NCBI GenBank assembly: GCA_900752975.1
Contig: CAADXH010000015.1
Location: 1 to 11,545 of the forward strand
Direction of reading: 5' to 3'
From: Bacilli bacterium
GTDB lineage: Bacteria; Bacillota_I; Bacilli_A; ML615J-28; CAG-313
Length of the DNA stretch: 11,545 nt
The notes below the pieces were generated by a model that saw only the letters and a list, made by a program, of their open reading frames with translations, made no database searches and was not told the origin of the DNA. A program made the position numbers and the translations under genes. Below, in pieces: positions 1-5,025 of this stretch. Each line of letters opens with the position of its first letter. The stretch's first letter is position 1.

Positions 1-31
1 AATCCTGAGCCAGGATCAAACTCTCAAAAAA
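1..31 (-). rRNA. rrs: 16S ribosomal RNA, first ~31 nt only (gene continues beyond the left edge)
   Basis: Read on the minus strand, this stretch contains the universal bacterial 16S start motif AGAGTTTGATCCTGGCTCAG, with its AGAG at 24-21. Aligning this motif to E. coli position 8 puts the mature 5' end at about base 31. Only the 5' tip is present; the rest lies outside the window. It is co-directional with prs and is preceded by two rRNA-type promoters. The exact mature end is inferred from the alignment. Confidence 0.93.
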
Positions 32-64
32 GTTTGTATCTCCTGCTCCACCTGTTATGTTCAG

Positions 65-101
65 TTTTCAAAGATCAATTTCTGCACATCTCTAAATGTG
101 C
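65..101 (-). promoter_or_regulatory. rRNA leader with boxA-like antitermination element and leader hairpin
   Basis: On the minus strand, 77-65 reads TGATCTTTGAAAA. This closely resembles the boxA-type element of Firmicute rRNA leaders, where NusB/NusE-type antitermination factors bind. Just upstream, GCACAT (101-96) and ATGTGC (89-84) form a perfect 6-bp hairpin with a 6-nt loop at the very start of the P2 transcript. The position between promoter and 16S fits an rRNA leader. Function is by analogy. Confidence 0.6.
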
Positions 102-107
102 TTTAAT

Positions 108-136
108 AGTATACTACTTTTTGTTTTGTTTGTCAA
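108..136 (-). promoter_or_regulatory. rRNA promoter P2 (proximal)
   Basis: The minus strand has a perfect -35 TTGACA (136-131), a 17-bp spacer and a -10 TATACT (113-108), one base from consensus. Transcription would start near base 101, about 70 nt before the 16S 5' end. It is the better -35 of the tandem pair. Confidence 0.85.
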
Positions 137-192
137 CAAATATGACTTGCTAACAATTTTATTTTTTCAAAACATTCAGTATAACCTTATAT

Positions 193-221
193 ATTATACT
201 AAATTTTACTTACATTGTCTA
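193..221 (-). promoter_or_regulatory. rRNA promoter P1 (distal)
   Basis: The minus strand has -35 TAGACA (221-216), a 17-bp spacer and a perfect -10 TATAAT (198-193). It lies 85 bp upstream of P2 in the same orientation. Tandem promoters are typical of Bacilli rRNA operons. Confidence 0.8.
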
Positions 222-253
222 CAAATATGCTTTATTTAGTTAGTTTTTTACAT

Positions 254-289
254 ATAAAAATAACGGAACATTTATATTATGCTCCGTTA
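254..289 (-). terminator. Rho-independent terminator of the tkt-prs operon
   Basis: TAACGGA (261-267) pairs with TCCGTTA (283-289). The stem extends by CA/TG past a single A-C mismatch. On the minus strand the stem is followed by TTTTTATA. It lies about 210 nt after the prs stop and 5 nt after the stop of the small ORF at 295-513. It isolates the rRNA promoters from upstream transcription. Confidence 0.8.
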
Positions 290-294
290 CATTT

Positions 295-513
295 TTATTT
301 ATAAATTTTTATACTAGTTTTTATTATTTTTTGTAAGTTTTCAGTATAAAAGTATGTGTTTTCTAAGTTTGTTTTTTGGATTAATGTCTTATAATTATCA
401 ATATTTGAATATGGTAATTCTTTTCTTCTAGATATTTTAAAACTTGGTTGGTAATGGTTTGATGATAAATAGTATGGTAATTCCTTATATATATTATTTT
501 CTTTATTTTGCAT
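295..513 (-). CDS. Doubtful small ORF, 72 residues, no recognised family
   Basis: This is an open frame between the end of prs and the terminator at 261-289. The ATG at 513 overlaps the prs stop by 11 nt; an in-frame ATG at 555 would lie deep inside prs. The product would be hydrophilic and rich in Lys, Asn, Tyr and Ile, with no signal peptide or membrane segment. The motif ELPY occurs twice, 21 residues apart, encoded by an 11-bp DNA repeat (410-420 and 473-483), so the ORF may contain a decayed internal repeat. In favour of a real gene, it fills the whole gap between prs and the terminator and stops 5 nt before the stem. Against it, I see no Shine-Dalgarno sequence before either ATG, and the amino acids are what AT-rich noise would give. 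I do not recognise it. Confidence 0.28.
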   Translation of the reverse strand: MQNKENNIYKELPYYLSSNHYQPSFKISRRKELPYSNIDNYKTLIQKTNLENTYFYTENLQKIIKTSIKIYK

Positions 514-1474
514 TTTTGTTATATTGGAATAAATCACTGACTGGTTTATCATCAATTATATTTAATATACCTCTACCAAGCAAATTAGCTATTGATAATT
601 GTTTTACGAATTTATAACTTTTTTTCTCAGGAGTTAGTGCTACACTATTGGTAACTACTAATTCATTAAGTGGAGAATTAGCTAATTTTTCCATCGCATT
701 ACCAGATAGTAGTGCGTGAGTTGCGCAAGCATAAATTTCTTTTGCTCCTTTTTCTTTTATGGCTTTAACTACTAACGAAAGGGTGCCAGCAGTATCAACC
801 ATATCATCTATTATAATACAATTTTTACCTTCAACATCGCCTATTATATTCATTATTTCTGCACTATTAGGTTTAGGCCTTCTCTTATCCACAATCGCAA
901 TAGGTGCGTCTAGAGCTACCGCAAGTTTTCTAGCCCTTGTAGTTCCACCATGGTCAGGTGATACAACTACAACATCACTTAAATTCTTTTTAATAAAATA
1001 TTCTGCAAAAATTGGTAGTGCTAAGAAGTTATCAATAGGAATATTAAAGAATCCTTGAATCTGATCAGCATGCAAATCTAAGCACATTATTCTGTTTGCT
1101 CCAGCTGTTTGTAATAAATCCGCAACCAATTTAGCAGAGATTGGTTGTCTTGGAGCTGCTTTTCTGTCCTGTCTTGAATATCCATAATATGGCATTATAA
1201 TATTAATGTGTTCGGCTGAAGCACGTTTTAGTGCATCTATCATTATTAATAATTCCATATAATTATCATTAACTGGACTATTTGTTGTTTGAATAACAAA
1301 CACAGTATGCCCACGAACAGTTTCTTCTATATTTATTTGTACTTCTCCATCTGCAAATCTTGTAACTTGGCATTTTGACAATTCAACATGCATATATTGA
1401 GCAATTTCTTGTGCTAGTTCTTTATTTGAACTTAATGAAAACAATTTTACTTTTTTACCTGATAATAAAGCCAT
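503..1474 (-). CDS. prs: Ribose-phosphate pyrophosphokinase (PRPP synthetase)
   Basis: Makes 5-phosphoribosyl-1-pyrophosphate from ribose-5-phosphate and ATP in the cytoplasm, for purine, pyrimidine, NAD, histidine and tryptophan synthesis. The 323-residue protein is full length for class I Prs. Visible motifs are the catalytic flexible loop YSRQDRK (99-105), the metal and ATP site DLHADQIQGFF with His135, SPDHGG (172-177), KRRPKPN (197-203) and the PRPP-binding signature DDMVDTAGT (223-231). SPDHGGTTRAR carries Thr where many homologs have Val. The start is supported by AGGAG 7-8 nt upstream. It begins 10 nt after the transketolase C-half stop, so it is co-transcribed with the enzymes that make its substrate. 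In Bacillus, prs follows spoVG and glmU; here spoVG is retained upstream, but glmU is absent and the transketolase pair sits between. Confidence 0.97.
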   Translation of the reverse strand: MALLSGKKVKLFSLSSNKELAQEIAQYMHVELSKCQVTRFADGEVQINIEETVRGHTVFVIQTTNSPVNDNYMELLIMIDALKRASAEHINIIMPYYGYSRQDRKAAPRQPISAKLVADLLQTAGANRIMCLDLHADQIQGFFNIPIDNFLALPIFAEYFIKKNLSDVVVVSPDHGGTTRARKLAVALDAPIAIVDKRRPKPNSAEIMNIIGDVEGKNCIIIDDMVDTAGTLSLVVKAIKEKGAKEIYACATHALLSGNAMEKLANSPLNELVVTNSVALTPEKKSYKFVKQLSIANLLGRGILNIIDDKPVSDLFQYNKNAK

Positions 1475-1484
1475 ATTTTTTCTC

Positions 1485-2411
1485 CTATTTGTTGTTTAGT
1501 ATTTGATTAACTTTCATTACTATATCATTGTATGTCATATGATATGTCTCTAATAAATCATTATATTTTCCTACTTGTCCAAATTGATCTTGAACGCCTA
1601 TTGAATATACCTTAACTGGAGTATTTTCACATACTAATTCACAGACAGCACTATGTAAGCCGCCTATTACATTATGATTTTCACAAGTTAATACTCTCTT
1701 TGTTTTATTAATGGATTTCAATAGCGTTTCTTTATCCAATGGTTTTATAAAATTAGCACTTATTAATTCAACTTCTATTCCTTGTTTTTTCAATTCTTCA
1801 GTCGCAAGCTTAGCTTCATACACCATAGTTCCAGATGCGACAATAGTTATGTCTTTTCCTTCATTTACTACATCCGCTTTAAATAATTCAAATTTATATT
1901 TAGAATCATAAACATCAGGTCTAGACTTTCTTGGCATGCGAATATACATAGGGCCTTTATACTTTTCTATTTGTTCTACTGCTTGTTCTAATTGAATGGC
2001 ATCTACAACATCAAATATTGCTATTGTTGAAATACTTCTTAAAACACCAATGTCTTCAAAACTCATATGTGTTCCACCATTCGTTTCTGCTGTAATACCA
2101 GGATCAGTACCCCATATTTTTACATTTTGTTTAGCATAACAAACAGATATCATTATTTGGTCTAACGCTCTTCTTGTGGAAAACGGTGCAAAACTAAATA
2201 CATTAGGCTTGAATCCTGAAGCAGAAAGACCAGCAGCGACACCAATCATGTTTGCTTCTGCGATACCTACATTAAAACATCTATTTGGAAATTCTTTGTA
2301 TAATGGAGCAGTACCATTAGGTTTAGCAAGGTCAGCATCGAGTATGCATATTGTTTCATCTTTTTGCATTAATTCCTTTAATTTATTAGCAAGTACTTGA
2401 CGAAATTCCAT
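1485..2411 (-). CDS. tkt: Transketolase, C-terminal half (split enzyme, beta-type subunit)
   Basis: Carries the pyrimidine-binding and C-terminal domains of transketolase, as a separate polypeptide of 308 residues. It must pair with the N-half encoded just upstream to form the thiamine-diphosphate active site. Visible motifs, numbered from the upstream ATG at 2420, are GIAEANMIGVAAGLS (52-66) with the catalytic Glu at 55, and the transketolase signature GGTHMSFEDIGVLRS (115-129). The C-terminal domain runs from about 185 on. I chose the ATG at 2411 because GGAGG ends 9 nt before it. The ATG at 2420 directly abuts that GGAGG and could not use it well; using it would add three residues. With the start at 2411, one base separates it from the N-half stop, implying translational coupling. 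A DXS subunit is unlikely because DXS is a single long chain. Confidence 0.93.
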   Translation of the reverse strand: MEFRQVLANKLKELMQKDETICILDADLAKPNGTAPLYKEFPNRCFNVGIAEANMIGVAAGLSASGFKPNVFSFAPFSTRRALDQIMISVCYAKQNVKIWGTDPGITAETNGGTHMSFEDIGVLRSISTIAIFDVVDAIQLEQAVEQIEKYKGPMYIRMPRKSRPDVYDSKYKFELFKADVVNEGKDITIVASGTMVYEAKLATEELKKQGIEVELISANFIKPLDKETLLKSINKTKRVLTCENHNVIGGLHSAVCELVCENTPVKVYSIGVQDQFGQVGKYNDLLETYHMTYNDIVMKVNQILNNK

Positions 2412-2412
2412 A

Positions 2413-3234
2413 TTATTCATCCTCCATTTTTAATTCTTCTAAACCTTGTTTTAATTGTTCCGAAGTAATCGGCATACTATGATTACCCAACAAAGCTTTT
2501 TCCACGAAACTAACACCTTTTCCTTTTATGGTATCTAGTACAATGATATGTGGTTTTCCTGGCTTCTTTTTGGCATTTTCAATTGCATTTATAATTTCAT
2601 CATAATTATGTCCATCTATTTCTACCGCATCAAATCCAAAACTAGACCATTTATCAACATAGTTTCCAACATATGTTAGATTGGCTGTATAATCGTCTAT
2701 TTGCATTTTATTATTATCTAAAAAAACTATTAGATTATCAAGGTGTTGAACACCAGCAAATTCTGCTGCTTCCCAATTTTGTCCCTCTTCTAGTTCCCCA
2801 TCACCAATTATTACATAAGTTGTTGAACCATTATTTTTTATTCTAGAAGCAAGAGCCATACCAACACCGCATGATAACCCTTGTCCTAATGAGCCCGTAG
2901 TCATGTCAATTCCAATAGTTTTATTCATATCACAATGACTAGGTAAATTGGTGCCAATTCTATTAAGGGTTAGTAACTCGCTCTTAGGAAAATAACCACG
3001 ATGAGCAAGAGTCGCATAAACGGCGGGACCTGCATGCCCTTTAGACACAACTAATCTATCTCTATTTTCCATTGTTGGGTTTTTAGGGTCTATTTTCATT
3101 TCTTTATAATATAGAACTGTCAATAAATCAACTATTGAGAAGCTTCCACCTATATGGCCTGAACCAAGAGATGCAATACATTCAAGAGTTAATCCGCGAA
3201 TTTCATTAGCTATTTTATGCATATTGTTTTCCAT
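2413..3234 (-). CDS. tkt: Transketolase, N-terminal half (split enzyme, alpha-type subunit)
   Basis: The thiamine-diphosphate pyrophosphate-binding half of transketolase, which moves two-carbon units between sugar phosphates in the non-oxidative pentose phosphate pathway. The 273-residue protein shows GSGHIGGSFS (24-33) with an active-site His at 27, SKGHAGPA (64-71), GSLGQGLS (114-121) and the ThDP motif. The ThDP motif starts GDGELEEGQNWEAA at 144 and ends in the NN at 174-175. The length matches known split transketolases. The start at 3234 has GAGGTGA about 4 nt upstream. The next ATG, 12 nt downstream, is less well placed. It is first in a three-gene operon with the C-half and prs. This is not a frameshifted full-length gene: the second half has its own Shine-Dalgarno and both halves are complete. 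Confidence 0.93.
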   Translation of the reverse strand: MENNMHKIANEIRGLTLECIASLGSGHIGGSFSIVDLLTVLYYKEMKIDPKNPTMENRDRLVVSKGHAGPAVYATLAHRGYFPKSELLTLNRIGTNLPSHCDMNKTIGIDMTTGSLGQGLSCGVGMALASRIKNNGSTTYVIIGDGELEEGQNWEAAEFAGVQHLDNLIVFLDNNKMQIDDYTANLTYVGNYVDKWSSFGFDAVEIDGHNYDEIINAIENAKKKPGKPHIIVLDTIKGKGVSFVEKALLGNHSMPITSEQLKQGLEELKMEDE

Positions 3235-3262
3235 TCTCTCACCTCATATAATTATCATATAT

Positions 3263-3291
3263 ATTATACACTAATTTATTTTTTTTTGCAT
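3263..3291 (-). promoter_or_regulatory. Likely promoter of the tkt-prs operon
   Basis: The minus strand has a perfect -10 TATAAT (3268-3263) between the spoVG terminator and the transketolase start, giving a 5' UTR of about 20 nt. The -35 is weak: the best match at normal spacing is ATGCAA or TGCAAA in an A-rich stretch. The location and the terminator upstream favour a real promoter, but the -35 is uncertain. Confidence 0.45.
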
Positions 3292-3330
3292 TAATTTCGT
3301 ATATATTTATTATTTACCTTTTTATATTAG

Positions 3331-3363
3331 AAAAAAGACATTAGTTGGTTTTTCTAATGTCTT
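3331..3363 (-). terminator. Rho-independent terminator of spoVG
   Basis: A perfect 10-bp stem: AAGACATTAG (3335-3344) pairs with CTAATGTCTT (3354-3363), with a 9-nt loop. On the minus strand the stem runs into TTTTTT. It starts 7 nt after the spoVG stop codon, so spoVG is a monocistronic unit. Confidence 0.9.
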
Positions 3364-3370
3364 CATATTA

Positions 3371-3631
3371 TTATGCAGCTTCTTGTTCCTGATATTTTGC
3401 TAAAACCATATCTTCTATCATTTTTCTCGTTTCTACATTAATAGGATGAGCAATATCTCTAAATGACATTTCATCTATTCTTCTGCTTGGCATTGCAACA
3501 AACAAACCATTTAATCCATCTATTACTCTTAGTTCATGCACTACAAATGCATCATCTATAGTAATAGATGCAACGGCGCGCAAGCGTTCTTGCCCTCCTA
3601 TTTTCTTAATTTTTACATCTGTAATTTGCAT
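3371..3631 (-). CDS. spoVG: SpoVG, small RNA-binding regulator
   Basis: An 86-residue SpoVG family protein. The family comprises small dimeric nucleic-acid-binding regulators, first named for a sporulation role in Bacillus and acting as global post-transcriptional or DNA-binding regulators in Staphylococcus, Listeria and Borrelia. The core is strongly conserved: MQITDVKIKK at the start, RAVASITIDDAFVVHELRVIDG in the middle, GLFVAMPSRR (42-51) and FRDIAHPIN (57-65). It is slightly shorter than Bacillus SpoVG (97) because the acidic C-terminal tail is reduced to QEQEAA. GGTGGG lies about 6 nt before the ATG. It has its own promoter with a cre-like operator and its own terminator. Presence of spoVG alone does not prove sporulation, since many non-spore-formers keep it. 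Confidence 0.96.
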   Translation of the reverse strand: MQITDVKIKKIGGQERLRAVASITIDDAFVVHELRVIDGLNGLFVAMPSRRIDEMSFRDIAHPINVETRKMIEDMVLAKYQEQEAA

Positions 3632-3654
3632 AAAATCCCACCTTTCATATTATT

Positions 3655-3683
3655 ATTGTATCATATGAAAACGTTTTCGTAAA
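3655..3683 (-). promoter_or_regulatory. spoVG promoter
   Basis: The minus strand has -35 TTTACG (3683-3678), a 17-bp spacer and -10 TACAAT (3660-3655). Transcription would start near 3648, giving a leader of about 17 nt that contains the Shine-Dalgarno. The spacer holds a palindromic operator, reported separately. Confidence 0.6.
3666..3679. promoter_or_regulatory. cre-like (LacI/CcpA family) operator inside the spoVG promoter
   Basis: TGAAAACGTTTTCG contains a perfect 12-bp palindrome GAAAACGTTTTC (3667-3678) with the central CG typical of LacI-family operators. It matches the CcpA cre consensus TGWNANCGNTNWCA at every position except the last. It fills most of the spacer between the -35 and -10 boxes of the spoVG promoter, a position that would block RNA polymerase. 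The protein that binds it is not in the window. Confidence 0.55.
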
Positions 3684-3708
3684 ACCATATGCAAGTTTTA
3701 TTTTTATT

Positions 3709-3739
3709 TTGGAATATCTTAAATATTTATACATATACT
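3709..3739 (+). promoter_or_regulatory. Possible promoter of the plus-strand small RNA
   Basis: A good -10 TATACT (3734-3739) lies 7 nt before the first base of the hairpin at 3746, the expected distance to a start site. The best -35 is TTGGAA (3709-3714) with a long 19-bp spacer, so strength is uncertain. It is divergent from the spoVG promoter. Confidence 0.35.
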
Positions 3740-3745
3740 ATTATT

Positions 3746-3828
3746 GTAAGAAAGTGATATATATAAGGTATGTCTAAGTCTTTCTTACTGTTTATATAGA
3801 CCACGATTCAATTCGTGGTCATTTTTTA
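3746..3828 (+). ncRNA. Candidate small non-coding RNA, ~83 nt, unknown family
   Basis: Two hairpins in a row between spoVG and the YcxB-like gene. The first has a perfect 9-bp outer stem, GTAAGAAAG (3746-3754) with CTTTCTTAC (3780-3788). An asymmetric internal loop follows, then a 6-bp inner stem GATATA/TATGTC with one G-U pair, and a 7-nt loop TATAAGG. A 10-nt linker leads to a strong terminator (3799-3820) with a T tract. No ORF with a ribosome site fits inside. A -10 box is at the right distance upstream. The shape (5' hairpin, linker, terminator hairpin) is that of a free small RNA. It does not match 6S, SRP, tmRNA or RNase P RNA by length or by motifs I know. The loop resembles a Shine-Dalgarno core, which might suggest an RNA target, but that is speculation. 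No conservation data are available here. Confidence 0.42.
3799..3828 (+). terminator. Rho-independent terminator (plus strand)
   Basis: GACCACGA (3799-3806) pairs perfectly with TCGTGGTC (3813-3820) across a 6-nt loop, followed by ATTTTTTA on the plus strand. On the minus strand the flank is TATATAAACAG, not a T tract, so it acts on plus-strand transcription. No protein gene lies upstream on that strand, which is why a small RNA is proposed. Confidence 0.8.
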
Positions 3829-3867
3829 TTGTCTATATACATTTTAAAATTTTCTTATACATCAATA

Positions 3868-3907
3868 CTTTTAAATTTTTTAACGAACAATCTATTATAT
3901 AAAAGAA
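3868..3907 (+). repeat. 40-bp direct repeat, copy 1
   Basis: Identical over 40 bp to 4003-4042, with starts 135 bp apart. The unit begins CTTTTA and ends TAAAAG plus AA, so 38 of its 40 bp are bounded by short inverted ends. Inside is TTTAAA (3870-3875), a 17-bp spacer and TATTAT (3893-3898), which could be a sigma-A promoter reading plus. This copy precedes an imperfect hairpin (3954-3994) and no clear gene. Confidence 0.9.
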
Positions 3908-3953
3908 TAAAGATGACTATAGTTATTTTATAAGTATTTATATATTATATTCG

Positions 3954-3994
3954 ATCACACTAGACGTTTCTAAAGAACGCTATTAAAGTGTGGT
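3954..3994 (+). other. Imperfect hairpin between the two 40-bp repeats
   Basis: ATCACAC (3954-3960) pairs with GTGTGGT (3988-3994) with one G-U pair. TAG (3961-3963) pairs with CTA (3980-3982), and CGTT (3965-3968) with AACG (3976-3979), around a TCTAAAG loop. A3964 and TTAAA (3983-3987) are bulged. The hairpin is followed by TTT (3995-3997), so it may be a weak plus-strand terminator or the body of a second small RNA starting after repeat copy 1. Confidence 0.4.
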
Positions 3995-4002
3995 TTTGTA
4001 TG

Positions 4003-4042
4003 CTTTTAAATTTTTTAACGAACAATCTATTATATAAAAGAA
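4003..4042 (+). repeat. 40-bp direct repeat, copy 2
   Basis: Exact copy of 3868-3907. The possible promoter inside reads TTTAAA (4005-4010), 17 bp, TATTAT (4028-4033), with a start near 4040. This copy runs directly into the Shine-Dalgarno AAGGATGG of the small peptide gene at 4054, so it may be that gene's promoter and leader. Copies diverge immediately after base 40, which implies either recent duplication or selection on the unit. Confidence 0.9.
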
Positions 4043-4053
4043 AGGATGGTAAT

Positions 4054-4182
4054 ATGAAAATATTAAAATTTATTTATAATATTATAATATTAATTAAGAT
4101 GTTTTCCTTACTTAAAAAAATCATCCATAATATTATTACTATTGTTATTATGATTAAAACTTTTTATAATAACAATAAATAA
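4054..4182 (+). CDS. Candidate small hydrophobic peptide, 42 residues, unknown
   Basis: The ATG at 4054 has AAAGGATGG (4041-4049) 5-7 nt upstream, one of the better ribosome sites in the window. The product is made almost only of Ile, Leu, Phe, Met, Lys and Asn. It starts MKILKFIYNIIILIK, has a second hydrophobic stretch IIHNIITIVIMI, and ends in a polar YNNNK tail. It could form one or two amphipathic membrane helices, as in small membrane-active peptides or type I toxins. The frame is open further upstream to an ATG at 3988, but that start lies before the repeat and lacks a ribosome site. The ORF ends just before the hairpin at 4188-4214. AT-rich noise gives similar residues, so the case rests on the ribosome site, the repeat and the terminator. 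No family recognised. Confidence 0.4.
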   Translation: MKILKFIYNIIILIKMFSLLKKIIHNIITIVIMIKTFYNNNK

Positions 4183-4214
4183 TAAAAACTAAACTGCCTA
4201 ACAAGCAGTTTAGT
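4178..4214 (-). terminator. Terminator of the ksgA-yabG-ispE-ycxB operon, possibly bidirectional
   Basis: A perfect 10-bp stem, ACTAAACTGC (4188-4197) with GCAGTTTAGT (4205-4214), and a 7-nt loop. On the minus strand it is followed by TTTTATTATT, a good terminator tail. It begins 9 nt after the stop of the YcxB-like gene. On the plus strand the tail is AATTTGGTATTATTTT, weaker, but it may also stop the small peptide transcript that converges from the left. Confidence 0.85.
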
Positions 4215-4223
4215 AATTTGGTA

Positions 4224-5009
4224 TTATTTTGTTTCATCATTATCTTGTTTAGGGGTTACTATTTCTTCTTTATACTTTTTAGGATCCCCTAGTTTTTCTT
4301 TACTATAAGCTATTATTTCATCAATGTTTTCATATGCTGATTTTTTGATTAACATCGCTTGATATCCCATCATATTTATAAACATATATGTTCCATCATC
4401 AACAATTTTTGTTATTCCGTTCCAAGGTATTGAGAACACATTTTGTTGAGATTCTTGAGACTCACTAATTTCATTTGTTTCTTCTATCTTATCATTATCT
4501 TCCACATTTTCATCATCAATTGTTGTCTCATCAACACGTTCTATGCTTTCTTGTTCAACAGCAGTTTCTTGAGTTTGTTCAGCATCCTCTTGTTCAAGTC
4601 CTGAATCAATAGGTGTCACTGTGTGAATTTCACCATAATAGTTTTCTTCTTTTTTATCAGATTCAGTTTCATCTTTCGGTACTTCAAATGAGAATCCTTC
4701 TTCACTTACTGTAACATTCATTATAACGTCAGAATAATTTTGAGATATTTTCTTTCTAATTGTATTTTTTTGTGCTTTTAATAATAATGGATTCATGAAA
4801 AATAATCCAAAAACACCAAATAGAATTATTAGAACACACATTACATATTGAGGATTAGGTCTAAATAAATCGATGATTCCCATTACGATTAAAAACAATC
4901 CAAGAATTCTTGTCATTAAAGAAGACTTTGATCTTTTTGTTGCTAAATAACAATTATAAGCTATTAAATCTTCTGGTGTTAATATTTGTTGAAATTTTAC
5001 TTTTTCCAT
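4224..5009 (-). CDS. YcxB-like membrane protein with an acidic insertion
   Basis: A 261-residue protein. Residues 1-30 are cytoplasmic in character. Two membrane helices lie at about 33-50 and 54-76, forming a hairpin with a short PNPQ turn. A beta-strand segment, VTVSEEGFSFEV, follows at 99-110. Residues 112-189 are a low-complexity acidic stretch rich in Glu, Asp, Gln, Ser and Thr. After it comes VFSIPWNGITKIVDDGTYMF and a LIKKSAY segment, which resemble the C-terminal YcxB-like domain (W-x-x-I-x-K core, then a strand and a lysine before a helix). The acidic stretch thus seems to interrupt the domain between two strands. AAAGGA lies 7 nt before the ATG. It is last in the ksgA-yabG-ispE operon, 16 nt after ispE. 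YcxB-like proteins have no established function; location in the membrane is predicted only. Confidence 0.72.
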   Translation of the reverse strand: MEKVKFQQILTPEDLIAYNCYLATKRSKSSLMTRILGLFLIVMGIIDLFRPNPQYVMCVLIILFGVFGLFFMNPLLLKAQKNTIRKKISQNYSDVIMNVTVSEEGFSFEVPKDETESDKKEENYYGEIHTVTPIDSGLEQEDAEQTQETAVEQESIERVDETTIDDENVEDNDKIEETNEISESQESQQNVFSIPWNGITKIVDDGTYMFINMMGYQAMLIKKSAYENIDEIIAYSKEKLGDPKKYKEEIVTPKQDNDETK

Positions 5010-5025
5010 TTTGTTTTCCTTTCTT

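Noticed and set aside
759..1058. A 99-residue plus-strand frame inside prs
   Set aside because: It is fully antisense to the strongly conserved prs gene, with no ribosome site; the frame is a by-product of prs codon usage.
1485..2411. C-half as part of 1-deoxyxylulose-5-phosphate synthase
   Set aside because: DXS is a single chain, and the GGTHMSFEDIGVLRS signature together with the adjacent N-half fit transketolase.
1485..3234. A full-length transketolase broken by a frameshift
   Set aside because: Both halves are complete, with the junction at the known domain boundary, and the second half has its own Shine-Dalgarno and start. Split transketolases are a known type.
3799..3820. Minus-strand terminator for a gene to the right
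   Set aside because: On the minus strand the stem is followed by TATATAAACAG, not a T tract, and the minus-strand operon is already terminated at 4188-4214.
3868..4042. Short CRISPR array or attachment sites from the two 40-bp repeats
   Set aside because: Only two copies, 95 bp between them, an AT-rich repeat, and no cas genes or integrase nearby. The first copy also carries a possible promoter, which fits a duplicated leader better.
3988..4053. A longer start for the small peptide at 3988
   Set aside because: No ribosome site, the start lies inside the 3954-3994 hairpin, and the extra residues are coded by repeat copy 2. The ATG at 4054 has AAAGGATGG.
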